64,000 bases of DNA from Carnegiea gigantea (lineage: Eukaryota > Streptophyta > Magnoliopsida > Caryophyllales > Cactaceae): assembly GCA_029747015.1 (NCBI GenBank), contig JAKOGI010000002.1, forward strand, positions 3,935,001 through 3,999,000, in the 5' to 3' direction. A model generated the notes under the pieces. That model did not search any database. It worked only from the letters and a program-made list of their open reading frames with translations, and was not told the DNA's origin. Positions 9,746 through 20,855 of the stretch are shown here, in pieces (the stretch's first letter is position 1; each line of letters begins with the position of its first letter). The translations under genes were made by a program, and so were the position numbers.

Positions 9746-12700
9746 ATGTCGTACATGAAGGGTGATTTGCTCACTAAAACCAGAAATCTCGTGAAGGGCC
9801 TAGCAAAGACTGAGCCTCTTTGGCTCAAAGTTATGGAAAAGTTCGTTTCTTCTTTCTTTTCTTTAACCCTCTTATCCCTTTGTTTCAGCCTTTTGTTTCA
9901 TTATGCGTCATATTAATTCAGATTTTCTCTAGTTAACTTTAGTTTCTTGAGTGCATTTCTTCATTGTTTCTTAATTTTCTAAGAAGTAAGGGTGTAATAC
10001 GACATTGACACGGTATGCTGGCACATGATTTTTCAAAAATTAAGACATAACATATATAGGGAAATTATTAATCTAATTACTTGGTGTGGTTGTAGTCCAT
10101 CCTTATACAATAACAAATTGCTCATAGTCTGAGTGACCTACGATTGTCAATAAGAAAAGCTAATTTCTTTATGGCATACGCAGATTTTCCGTGAGTTCGG
10201 CAGTGTATAAGGAGGCTTCTGAGAGTGTTGGTGTCCGATAGGATATGCAAAAGTCGTGAAGAGTGACTGTGCTTCTTAGATTCCTGTGTTTTCAGTGTCT
10301 GTGCTTTTGGGATTCGTGCCGTAGATTTCAGCTGAGCTCATTAGGAAGTTTCTTGTTTGTGATTTCCCATGAGGCTAATATATATCCTACAATACAAGGT
10401 TGAAATTGTCAATTGCGTAGAAATGATTGGTAGATTCTATATTTGATAAATTGATCTATATGGTTCATTTTTATAGCGGTTTTTTAAATTAATGTTGATG
10501 AGTAGTTACACTTGTGGTTCATTCTTTCCATCATCAATAGTTTCACTTTTGCAATTTCCATTCGTGCGTTAATTTGGTATACTGAAAGAGCATATTATGT
10601 TCATCAAAGAAGTGTATTTGGTGGAAATTTCAATGTTCTTGGCTTGTTGGAGGTGTGATTAGGTCTTGAACCTGTGAAATCTTGCTGAAGAACAAACAAT
10701 TTGCTAAGATAATTTAGGGTGGGAGAAACTTTGCTGAATGACTTTGATGTCTGAAATGTTGAATAAAAATGTAACTTTATGCATCTAGAGATGTACTTAG
10801 TATATATTTCTTCAAACTGTGGACTTGGGGGTTGGGGGATTGACTGATTGTGAGTTTAGATAACTTACACTGGCTTGGGCATTCTTGCAAAAATGCACAA
10901 TGAAGATTGAAGAGTCTAACGATTGAACTTACCTGTTCTTACGGATTCTTCAATTATTGTTCTATGTTTTGAAGTCTAATTCAGAATGTCTACATATGCA
11001 TGTGTCCATGCCTGGATATAAATGTGTTGGTGTGTGCTTTGTGCTGTGGAATGACAATATGATAGTTTGGTTAACATAGTTTTGGGTCTTATGGGTGACA
11101 TGCCCTTGGTTTCTTATCGATCAACATTTGAACTAGTGTATATTCCTTATTTATTATAATGCATAAGGTCATTTGCTCACTATGTAATGGTTGATTATGC
11201 ATGAGACTCTTGGATGTTTGGAGGTTAAAATCTAGAAATAAAAATTTAGTAAGGTTAATTTTCTTTCTTGGGTTGTGTTGTGGTGGAGTACTAGCTCTGC
11301 TGTTGTAGAAATATTGCCAGTAATTAGGATTTTCTACTTTCAACAATTGGTGAAGAGGTAAAGAGCACAAATTCAAGGATATAAATCCAAGAAGTTCCAT
11401 CTTTGGTTCTCATGAAATGTTACTCTAATCTTCCCAAAAGCATGTTGACATCTATTTTCGTCATCTGCACAAGGATTTCATGTTTCATAGATATCGATGA
11501 ATTTCCATTCTACCCATCTATTTAAAATTACGTGTGTTTTGTCATTCTCAATTCTCACTTTTGCGAGCCAATTCAAGGGTATGACTAAGAAATTTTGCTT
11601 AATTTCTTAAAACCAACCCAATATATAAAGTGATATCCTCTCCACGATATAAGATAGTTTTGACTGACTAGCCTAATTTTCAGGATCTATGAATGTACAA
11701 TGCGATCTATGATCTTAAAATTCAGGTCAGTGCGTCTAATACCATGGTTGAATTTCTGGACTTTAATAATTATTCGACCTTGGTTGATCTTGACCTGGGG
11801 GGGCTTCACTTGGTCTCGTAGTGGTGAAGCTACTACTTGTTCTAGGTTGGACCGCTTCTGGATTTATATTGATTGGGCTGTGAGTTGACCTAATTTCATT
11901 CAAAAGAGGCTGCCTTGTCCTATATCTGATCATTACCCTATTTGTCTAGAGAAGTTAGTGGTGCATAAAGGTAAGCCTCCCTTTAGATTTGAGAATATGT
12001 GGTTACAAGCATATGGGTTCACCACTCCTATGAATAATTGGTGGAATCAGTTTGAAGTTGATGGATACACTAGCTACATCATTGCGAGGAAAACTGAGAT
12101 TACTCAAGGAGGAATTAAAGAACTGGAATAAGGAAGTCTTTGCTGATATCAAGGTTCAAAAATATAACCTTTTGGGCACTATTTCTTCCTTTGATTTAAA
12201 AGAGGAATCTATTGCTAAGGTTATTTTAATGGAAGAGATTTTATGGAGACAAAAATCTAGAACTCTGTTGTTGAAGGCACCAAGGCGGGGAATAGAAACA
12301 CGAGTCCCCCCCCCCTAAGATGGCCAATTGCCCAATTCTCATCGTAAGTTCAACTTTATGTCACCTATCTTAGTGGAGGGATCTTGCATGATTGAGTAGA
12401 TGATATGAAGCATGCTGTTCAAGGCTTTTATTCTTCTCGTTTTTTTGAGCGTGAGCAGTGGAGGCCAAAAGTTGATGGGTTGGCCTTACCTTTCCTTAGT
12501 GATTCACAAGGGATGAATCTTGAGATCCTTTTCTCTGAGGAGGAAGTTTATAACGCCCTGTGGCAATGGTGTGGTGATAAGGCCCTGCGACCTGATGGCA
12601 TGACTATGGCTTCCATCCAGGACAATTGGGACACATTTGAGAGTGGATATTTTGAGAATGCTCACAGAGTTCCATTCCATAGGAAAACTTGTTAAAAGCC

Positions 12701-15700
12701 TAAACGCAACCTACATTGGTCTTATTCCTAAGAAATTAGGTGCTCATGATATTAGGGACTATCGACCAACTAGTTTAGTGGGATGTGTGTATAAGCTTTT
12801 ATCTAAGGTCCTTACTGCTACATTGAGAGGCGTCGTTGGTATTTTGATTTTTGATAATCAGAACACTTTTATCGGGGCTCATTAAACTATTGGTGTTGTT
12901 TTGATTGCTAATGAGCTTGTTGATTCCAGGATTAAAGAGGAGAGGCTAGGAGTGATTTTCAAACTTGATATTAAGAAAGCCTATGACCACGTGAACTAGG
13001 AATTCCTAACCTATATTTTGAAAAGAATGTGTTTTGGGGACAAATGGATAGGGTGGATAAAGTGGTGCATCTCAACTGCTATCTTTGCAGTGCTTGTTAA
13101 TGGTTCTCCTACGGACTTTTTTTTTGCTTCTAGAGGGCTTGGTTAAGGTGTTCCTATCTCTTCGCTCCTTTCTATTCTAGTTATGGAGGTATTGAGTAAA
13201 ATGTTGTCTATTGCGTCACTGTCTGTTTTGATCCCCGGTTTTTCTATGGGGCATTCAGACTTGATGAGCTTGGATATCTCTCATCTCTTCTTCGCGGATG
13301 GCACTACCATTTTTTGTGATAATAACTGTGAGCAAATTATCAATCTTCAATGCATCTTATTATGATTTGAGGCCATTTATGGTTTCAGAGTTAACTTATC
13401 GAAGTCCTCTATTCTACCTGTGGAGGAAGTGGAGAACGCATGTGGTATTGTAGGTATTCTGGGTTGCTAGTTAGATACCCTTCCTTAATCGTACTTGGGG
13501 CTTGCCCCGGGTCCTAAGTACAAGCAGAAGTTTATTTGGGAACCAGTTGTCGAGAGATTTGAAAAAAGACTTTGTGGTTGGAAAATCAAATACCTCTCTA
13601 AAGGGGGAAGACGGACTCTTATTAAGAGTGTCCTTTCTACTACCCCAACTTATTTTCTTTCACTTTTTCCCATCCCCTCTTCTGTAGCTAACAAGATGGA
13701 AGCTATTCAGAGGAGGTTCATGTGGGGTTCTTTTGGGGATTTTTTAAGTATCACTTGGTGAAATGGCCATTGTTAAGCAATCTTTCTCTAAAAGTGGCTT
13801 AGGCATTAGAGACTTGATCACAGCCTTTCTTGGTAAATGGTTGTGGAGGTTTATGAATGAGAAAGACAAGCTTCAGAGATGTATGATTAAGGCAAAATAT
13901 GTGGCTGAGGGTCTTGATTGTATTCCAAGCAAGTATAATGACTCTTACAAAGTATGTCTTTGAAGTTTATTACCACAGGTTGGGATCGTTTCTCCTCTCA
14001 CATTGTTTTCGAGGTGGGCAATGGGTCCTCCATCTTCTTTTGGCATAGTAGATGGTGTGATTGTGTTTACTTGAGGAATTGTTTCCCTTCTCTCTATGTT
14101 CTTGTAGCTGACAGCGATGCTATCTCATTATTTGGAGTACTCTCCTTCTTCGGTTATTTGGTCTCCCCTTTTTGTTCGTCCAACCCTCTTGGAGGATGAT
14201 AGTGTTTATCATCTTTTTGCCATGCTTGATATAGTTTCTCCAAAGGCCTTCTCTCTTGATATTGTTAGGTGGAGCCTTATCTCCACCGGAAAATTCACTG
14301 TCAAGTCTTATTTCCTTCGCCTTTCTTCATCTCTTGGCAGTTCGTCTTCATCACTATCAGATTTCGACTTTCCTTCGGGTATTATCCGGAAGTCTCAGGC
14401 CCCTTTCAAAGTGTCTTTTTTGCATGGGAAGCTTGTCAAGGCAAGATCTTGACCTTTGATAATTTACAAAAGAGGGGTAAGATCTTAGTCAACAGATGTT
14501 TTATGTGCAAAAATGGTTTAGAAACTACAAACCATTTTCTTCTCCATTGCTCGATTACTTGATGCCTATGGGATTTAGCCTTGCGCTGCGTGGGCCTTCA
14601 TTAGGTGATGCCAAGTTCTGTGAGTCATCAGTTATCAATGTGGGAGGATTTTTTTTTTCTTTTTTGGGAGAAGGGCCAAGTTCAAAGGCTTCTGATCCAT
14701 TCCTCATGCTGTCTTTTGGTTATTGTGGATGGAGAGAAATAGGAGAGTTATTGAAGGGATGGAAATCTCCTTAGAGTGGTTAAAGGATAGGTGGCTCAAG
14801 ACTCTTTTCTTTTGGGAAGAGGAGGTTTTTTGTTCCTCCTCGTTCGAAGTTATTAATTTTGTGGATAGCTTATTGTTGGGCTGTGATTAACTTTGTGGAA
14901 TGCTGAATTAGCATCCTTCCGTGTAAATCCCTCTTTTTTAATACACATCATTTTTTTCTTATAAAAAGAAAAATCAGGTCAGTTGTCAAATTTAAGTCGG
15001 GCCTATTCAGCTCTAGAAGTGATATGTGAGCTTCAGTTTCTTGGTTGAGTTTACCTGGGTGGTATCTTTTGACTGTTCACTCTTTTCTTTTTTTTTGAAT
15101 TCATGAAATTATTTTTTTCTCCCTATTCATTGTATTCAGTGAGCAGTTCTTCACAGATTTTGCTGTTAGACAATCCATATAGTTTGACTTTTACTTGCTT
15201 CATTGCAATGTCTAGGGCCCCCCCTGTAGTGTTCCCCCGTTCTGATGGTAAAGTCAAGCAAATCAGCCTTCCTAAGGACGTGTATATAAAGAAAATTTTC
15301 CAGAAGTATCCAGAAGCAAAACATGAAGATGCTATCAAGTATGTCTTTGTTCTTGTTGTCTTATTTGCAGTTTTCATTGCCTTTGATGAATATCTTCATA
15401 CATGAATGGGCAAAGAACCTGGCTTTTCATGTGGCGGGTGCTTGCAACCTACAATGCATCTCAAAATGTGCAAGCAATGGAATACACAGTTGAAGTACAG
15501 CTGAATTTTGACTGCTTTTTGTCGAGAAACTTTAATTTCTTGCTAACACTTGCCAACTATATGTAGTAATTTAGTTAGAAAATCAGAATAGAAGGTATCT
15601 TAACATCACCTATCTTGTTGTCTCTTTTTTTTTTAAAAAAAATGAATAGTTTTTTTCTTTTTATTTTTTATTGTAAAATGGTCTAGCTGTATTACTGTGT

Positions 15701-17151
15701 GTGAGATCGAAGATTTCTGTGATTTTGGGGTGCTAATAATAAACCATGTCAGGTGTTCTTGTACCCTTAATAAGCCATCTGTATATAATCTATAGATGGT
15801 CACCTGCGGCAATAGCAGACATTGCAGGAGTATAAGGTCCAGGTGGGTAACAGGTGGTTAAAAAGTGACATCTACCACCTGGGTTGTGGAGAGTATCAGT
15901 CAAAGACTCCTAAGCAATACTCCTGCATTGCTGATGGAGAGTGTTTACATTCTATGCTGTTAAGCAATGTAGCTATTGAAGTCTTTGGTGGTCGTATTAA
16001 AGACGTGGATTTTGACTCTACATTAGCTTTTTCCTCATCCCCGTACACCAACCCAAAGTAACAAAAGATTTAAAAAAACAAGAGGAAAAGAGGCCAAGTT
16101 GGTTCTGTCTTTAGTAGGCATGCTGCAAGGGTGACTACACAAGCCTTCAAAGATATATTAGAATGTTTTACCATCAAGGTCTTACTGGAGTATTGTTAGT
16201 AATTAAAGGGAAGGTAAATTAAGTTATATTGCTTGTTTTGGAGTGATATGATCTATGTTTCATTGGCTCTTCCTTTTATTAAAATTGCAATAGTTGCACG
16301 AGCAACAATTTGACATTCTAGCTTGGTTAAAAACAAAGAGACAATCGTGAAATTTAGTCAAGAGTCAAGACACTTGGACGCAATGCTGCGTCAAACCAAT
16401 GCATTATTATTTTGAGGAATGTAGGCCAAACCTGATACCCAAAATGGACACATTTTAGGGCAAGCCTGGAAATGAGCAACATTACATGGGTTGTCATGGT
16501 CTGACTTGGTTTCCACGTCTATATTAGGCCTCCATTTATGTTTGACACTTGTTAGGAATCCTATTAACATAAAAAATGTTAGCATTGATTCTGACTTCAT
16601 TCATAGAAAATCTTTGCTTTAAGTCAACTCTGATATGGATTTTTGTATCTCCTCACTGTTGAGCAGGATCAATAGTTTCAATCCTGTCCCAGCTCGTATT
16701 TTTGCTTTGCGGGTGCTTGACTTGAAGGAGCAGGGAGTGAGTGAAGAGGAAGAAGCTATGGCTGTAGCTGATGTATGAGCAATGACTGTATTTGTACAAT
16801 TCTGTTACCAAATTTGATTCTTGTTAATGCCATATGCATTTTCTCTGCACTGTAAATTTGAAATTCAGTAAGAAAATTTCCGTTTATTTGTAGATGGAAT
16901 ATCGAGCAGAGAAAAAGGCTAAAAAGCAGGCATATAAGCGTTTGAAGCAAATAGCGAAGCTTCAAGGCAAGAAACCACCTCCCAATCCATATCCCAGTGC
17001 TATTAAGGAGGTACAGGCGGAAGACCGGCCATATGTCCGTGAACGTTTCTTCAATCCTGAGATCCTAGCCATAGTCAAGAAGATGAAAGAGGATCGGGCT
17101 GCTCGGATGCAGGAGAGATTTGGAGGAGGAGTTGGCGGGGGAGGGTTTTAA
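9746..17151 (+). CDS. mS23: Mitochondrial small ribosomal subunit protein mS23, four coding exons
   Basis: Joining exons 9746-9840, 15216-15338, 16667-16772 and 16894-17151 gives 582 nt, 193 residues plus a TAA stop. All introns are GT-AG and the phases match across every junction. The product starts [20 protein letters not shown]. Exon 2 supplies [12 protein letters not shown] and [20 protein letters not shown]; exon 3 has [20 protein letters not shown]. Exon 4 is lysine- and arginine-rich ([20 protein letters not shown]) and ends in a glycine-rich tail. From memory of the family this matches plant mS23, a mitochondrial small-ribosomal-subunit protein, at normal length. The ATG is chosen because the conserved MS-MKGDLL start follows it and the region upstream reads like 5' untranslated sequence. 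Intron 1 is 5375 bp and holds a LINE. The gene looks intact; the name rests on recognition, not a search. Confidence 0.88.
9841..11721 (+). other. mS23 intron 1, part before the LINE
   Basis: The donor is GTTCGTTTCT at 9841. The stretch is AT-rich and non-coding, with no repeat or element recognised. Together with 14984-15215, which ends in the acceptor AG at 15214-15215, it is what remains of the intron if the LINE is removed. Confidence 0.75.
11732..14973 (+). mobile_element. L1-type LINE, 5'-truncated, inside mS23 intron 1
   Basis: A non-LTR retrotransposon fragment lies in the same direction as the gene. It begins within the endonuclease domain and ends in an A-rich tail (ATAAAAAGAAAAA). 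The 10 bp direct repeat TCAGGTCAGT flanks it at 11722-11731 and 14974-14983, as expected of target-primed insertion. The 5' truncation is typical of LINEs. Removing 11732-14983 would restore an ordinary intron. Confidence 0.88.
11740..14562 (+). pseudogene. LINE ORF2 remnant: endonuclease, reverse transcriptase, zf-RVT
   Basis: The endonuclease end shows [18 protein letters not shown] and, near 11921-11945, ISDHYPICL with the conserved SDH. Reverse transcriptase follows with [19 protein letters not shown] (about 12712-12770) and [11 protein letters not shown] (about 12963-12998). The catalytic motif reads FADGTTIF at 13291-13314, so the second aspartate of the usual FADD is lost. The zf-RVT domain near 14420-14555 has [13 protein letters not shown] and [18 protein letters not shown]. 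Many frameshifts and stops make it dead. Confidence 0.88.
15821..15929. other. Nested inverted repeats in mS23 intron 2
   Basis: ATTGCAGGAGTAT (15821-15833) pairs with ATACTCCTGCATT (15917-15929) except at the end. CAGGTGGT (15851-15858) pairs exactly with ACCACCTG (15874-15881) inside it. The RNA could fold into an imperfect hairpin of about 110 nt. Function is unknown and chance cannot be excluded. Confidence 0.4.
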
Positions 17152-19155
17152 ATCTTTTCCAAGTCATTGGGGGGTTTTTGACAAGTTTACAGTTAAGAGA
17201 GCTACGTCCTCTTTCCTAACTATGTTTGATTTTCATCTCATGAGGTAGTTGAATGGATGCATAATTCAAGGTCTGATTGACGACATTGGTTTTTCCAAGA
17301 TATCTCCATTAATGCTCATATGCTACAACAAGATTTGTAAATGGATTATCTAGGTTGGGTTGATTTTGTATGAGGTTAGAATTAATTAAGAGATTTTGGT
17401 CCATATAGACTTGTTTTGGACTTGGATTAATTATGGGTTATGTTATTGTTTCTCAGTAAACTTGTGAAGAAAAATGTTAGGGATTCATGCCCTTGTAAAT
17501 GGGAACGCAAGGTGTATTTCGCTGATAGTTTTTATATGCAATGTTGGTTGATCATTATCGTCTTAATAATTCAGCAGAGGGTCTTAGCCCTTAGGGTCCT
17601 TCAAAAAATTATATTGATCGTAGTCGACAGTTTTTGTCAGTAGATATTGGTCAATTTAGATTATTATATTGACTAATGTGTAGCTAGTTATGTCTTCCCA
17701 CCTAAGTATCATCCCTTTGTAATGTTATATTATCTATGCCGCCTATTGTTATAGACTTTAGAATGCGACCTAATAATTCTCATATGAAAATTGATTTACG
17801 ACAGTAGAAAACATAATTGAAGAAAATGGTGGGTTAACTTCTTTCGGTGCGTAGATGTTGGGTCTGAGTCCATAGAGCTATATAGATTCGGAGAAGTCAC
17901 ATAAACTTTATTTGGCTTTCTAAAAGCATGTGGGATCCACTGCGGGTCCCTTATTACACGTGCTATCAGCCTATCACAAATCTACTACAAATAGCAATGG
18001 ATATTTCGTTTAAAATACTCTATATAAAACAAAAGCTGGTGATTGAATTCTACAAGCAAAATTTTGAAAATATTCAGATCTACAAGTGGAAAGTTGTAAT
18101 AATATAGAGCCAAATCAACCAACACGCAGCTCAATATTCAAAATCACAAAAATATAATTTCTATAGCAATGTTCTATACTGCGAAATTAAAAAAAGAAAC
18201 TTATTAGATGGTTTATCAGATATCCATAAAATATACAACTAATAGCTTAAATGCTCAACAACTTTAGCCTAATTGCTCAATGTCGTCACCTTGAATGCAT
18301 AACGCGTGGAACTTAAATGTTAAAGAACACAACACTAATCCTGAATACCCCAAGTTTAGACGCTCTGCATGTTCACCTGAGTGCTCAAAATCAATTTGAG
18401 CACTGATGCGTTTTTCCCCCCTGTTGGGCATTGTGGTTTTCTTGGTTGAACCTTCTATTTAAGGCACTTGAGCGGTCCTTTTGTTTTTGTTAAGAGAAAC
18501 TAGATTAACCTATTTAAAAAGAAAAATACACCCTAACAACTTAAAATAAGAAATAGAGACACTCATCTATTTAAACGACCGTAGTTGATTCCTGATTAAC
18601 ATTATCAATCTTTTTTTTTTTTTCAAATTTTCAGTGTCCTAAGGATTCACGTTAAATAATCAAACATTCGTAAAAAAATTAACGACCCAGTACCTTTTGC
18701 CAAGTTCGAAAATAGATGATCAATCGAGAAGAGAATATAGACCAAACACTACGTAGCCATTGATGCAAATAGTACAAATTCACAATTTTATGAAGCTCTC
18801 GAAACAAATCTAGGGTAGATAGAGAATAGTCTAATTTATTCGAATTGTTGTTTAACATTTTGAATGGTTCATGGATCAGAGAGAAAAAGAAGAGATAGAA
18901 GCATGCAAAGAAACTGCAGTGTTGAAGAGACATAAGGAAAAGTACAGCAAAAGCAGTGTTAGATAAAACTGTACCACACTTAAATGATTTCACTGATATG
19001 GCATGCCCAGTTCCATAGACCTAGACTTATATGTAGTACAAATTGTAAACTTTTTTGATATCTGAACTTACCCATTCCACCAAAAAACAAAAAATCAATT
19101 TCTTATATTCAAACGGTTAATTCAAACAATTTTGTCCTCTTGTATATATTAGGCA
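17152..19155. other. mS23 3' untranslated region and gene-free spacer
   Basis: The first few hundred bases after the TAA at 17149-17151 presumably include the mS23 3' untranslated region. The rest is AT-rich spacer in which I see no gene, RNA or element. Confidence 0.6.
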
Positions 19156-19160
19156 TAGTG

Positions 19161-19259
19161 TGATGAGATACATAATGCACAGCACAAAGACCAGGGCCCA
19201 TGATCTAGTTTGTTAGAATGATGTGGCATAACAGCATAACCAATTCTTGCAAGTAGCTC

Positions 19260-19337
<78 letters not shown>

Positions 19338-19461
19338 TCATGTGCAATAGCTTATAAACAATTATACACAATAACAGAACACATGATTCCTTCTATTTTC
19401 TCTCTCTCTTTCTCTCTCTCTCTCCATTGCCATTGATGAACTGCATCAAGCTAAATCAACA
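19161..19461 (+). repeat. 5' LTR of the Copia element
   Basis: It runs from TGATGAGATACA to CTAAATCAACA. It includes a 73 bp TA microsatellite (19263-19335) and a CT-rich run near 19398-19423. The LTR is 63 bp longer than its partner, almost entirely because of the TA run. Confidence 0.93.
19263..19335. repeat. (TA)n microsatellite within the LTR
   Basis: About 36 uninterrupted TA units occupy the position where the 3' LTR has only about 7. It grew or shrank after insertion, because both LTRs are identical at that moment. Confidence 0.95.
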
Positions 19462-19473
19462 TGGTATCAGAGC
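19462..19473 (+). promoter_or_regulatory. Primer-binding site of the Copia element
   Basis: TGGTATCAGAGC, complementary to the 3' end of initiator tRNA-Met, starts on the base after the LTR. Confidence 0.93.
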
Positions 19474-19661
19474 AATGCTTGATCCTCCGTTTTTTTAAAA
19501 AAAATTTGATGAAACAGGTGATAGCATCTATGCTCTTACTTCAGTAAGCTCTTCTTTCATTCGTCTTTTTTGGCATTTTGTATACAAATTGAATTCTATC
19601 TCTGCAAGATTCTTGAACGAAATCTGCACAAATCCAATTCTCTTTCTCTGAAACAACTAGT

Positions 19662-20794
19662 ATGGCTGTAAACATGAATGTGAATGATCCAACACATGAA
19701 CTTTTCTTGAATCCTTCAGACAATACGAATAATATTCTTGTTAGTGAATTGATGAATGGAGAAAACTATGGTCACTGGAAAAAAGCCATGGAAGTGGCTT
19801 TGATTGCCAAGAACAAACTCGGTTTTGCACTGGAGACCTGTTCTAAGCCTGCAGCAGGTTCTCCATTAGAAGGACAATGGAATAGATGCGACAAAATGGT
19901 GCTTTCTTGGATTATTAATGCAGTCGTTAAAGATATTGGACAGAGCCTTTTATTTTCTTCCTCTGCAAATGCAATTTGGGTACAGCTTGAACAAAGATTT
20001 GGAGAAGCTGATGGCATAAGAGTCTTTAAGATTCAAAGGGATCTTTGCACCATTTCACAAAACAATTTGTCTGTGGCTGACTATTTCACTCAAATTAAGA
20101 AATTGTGGGATGACTACAATAGTTTGATCACCATTCCACTTTGCAATTGTGGTATTGAATGTGCACGCTTCAAAACTGCACATAAGCTGATTCAAGACCA
20201 ACAGCTTATGCAATTCTTGGTTGGTCTTAATGAAGATTACAAGATAATTAGAGGAAGTTTACTCATGATGAAGCCTCAACCAAATATAGATCAAGTCTAT
20301 AGTCTAATCCAGTAAGAAGACAAACAAAGGTCTCTGTCTGTTATATCTAAGTTCAGTCATGGTTCTACTGTCTTTCATGTCAATTCACATGGTCAAGAAG
20401 CTGTAACTACAGACCACACAGCTTTAGTTACTCAGCACAAGGTATATAATCCCTCATAGAGGCCTGTACAAGCTGGAAACCATAATCCAAACTACAATTC
20501 TAGCAACAGTTCCAGGAGCATGCCTAGAGGGGGAACTCAAGACAAGAGGCAACTCTTCTGTGATTACTACAAGTTGACAGGGCATACTGTTCAAAAGTTC
20601 TACAAAATTCATGGCTATCCTCCAGGGCATAAGTTCTACAAAGGGAGAAAAATGACAGCTGTAGCACAGTCTTCAGATGCAACTACCAATAATGTCTCTG
20701 GCCATAGCTATGAGGTCTCTAATCTTCATAGTAACCAAGTTATTACCCCATCTGTTCAGAATCTTACTCTAGAACAATATAGTCAGCTACTGTA
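19662..20794 (+). pseudogene. Copia gag (broken, zinc knuckle lost)
   Basis: ATG 19662 opens a Copia-type gag with LFLNPSDNTNNILVSELMNG, ENYGHWKKAMEVALIAKNKL and FGEADGIRVFKIQRDLCTIS. A TAA at 20313-20315 stands where a glutamine is expected. The later zinc knuckle, which in this family reads C-x2-C-x4-H-x4-C before YK-HGYPPGH, here reads CDYYKLTGHTVQKF, so its second and third cysteines have become tyrosine and phenylalanine. Packaging of RNA would fail even if the frame were open. Confidence 0.88.
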
Positions 20795-20855
20795 AATTCT
20801 CAGCAAACATAGATCTGAACATGCTCATAATGATTCCATCACTGCTGCTGGGTTC

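Noticed and set aside
11089..11400. 103-residue minus-strand ORF in intron 1
   Set aside because: No recognisable domain, AT-driven composition, and it lies inside an intron.
15822..16061. 79-residue ORF in mS23 intron 2
   Set aside because: It lies wholly between proven splice sites, matches no family I know and its composition is not protein-like.
18679..18993. 104-residue minus-strand ORF downstream of mS23
   Set aside because: No family resemblance; the hydrophobic composition is what AT-rich spacer gives by chance.
19263..19335. Origin or matrix-attachment role for the TA run
   Set aside because: It is fully explained as microsatellite expansion inside an LTR.
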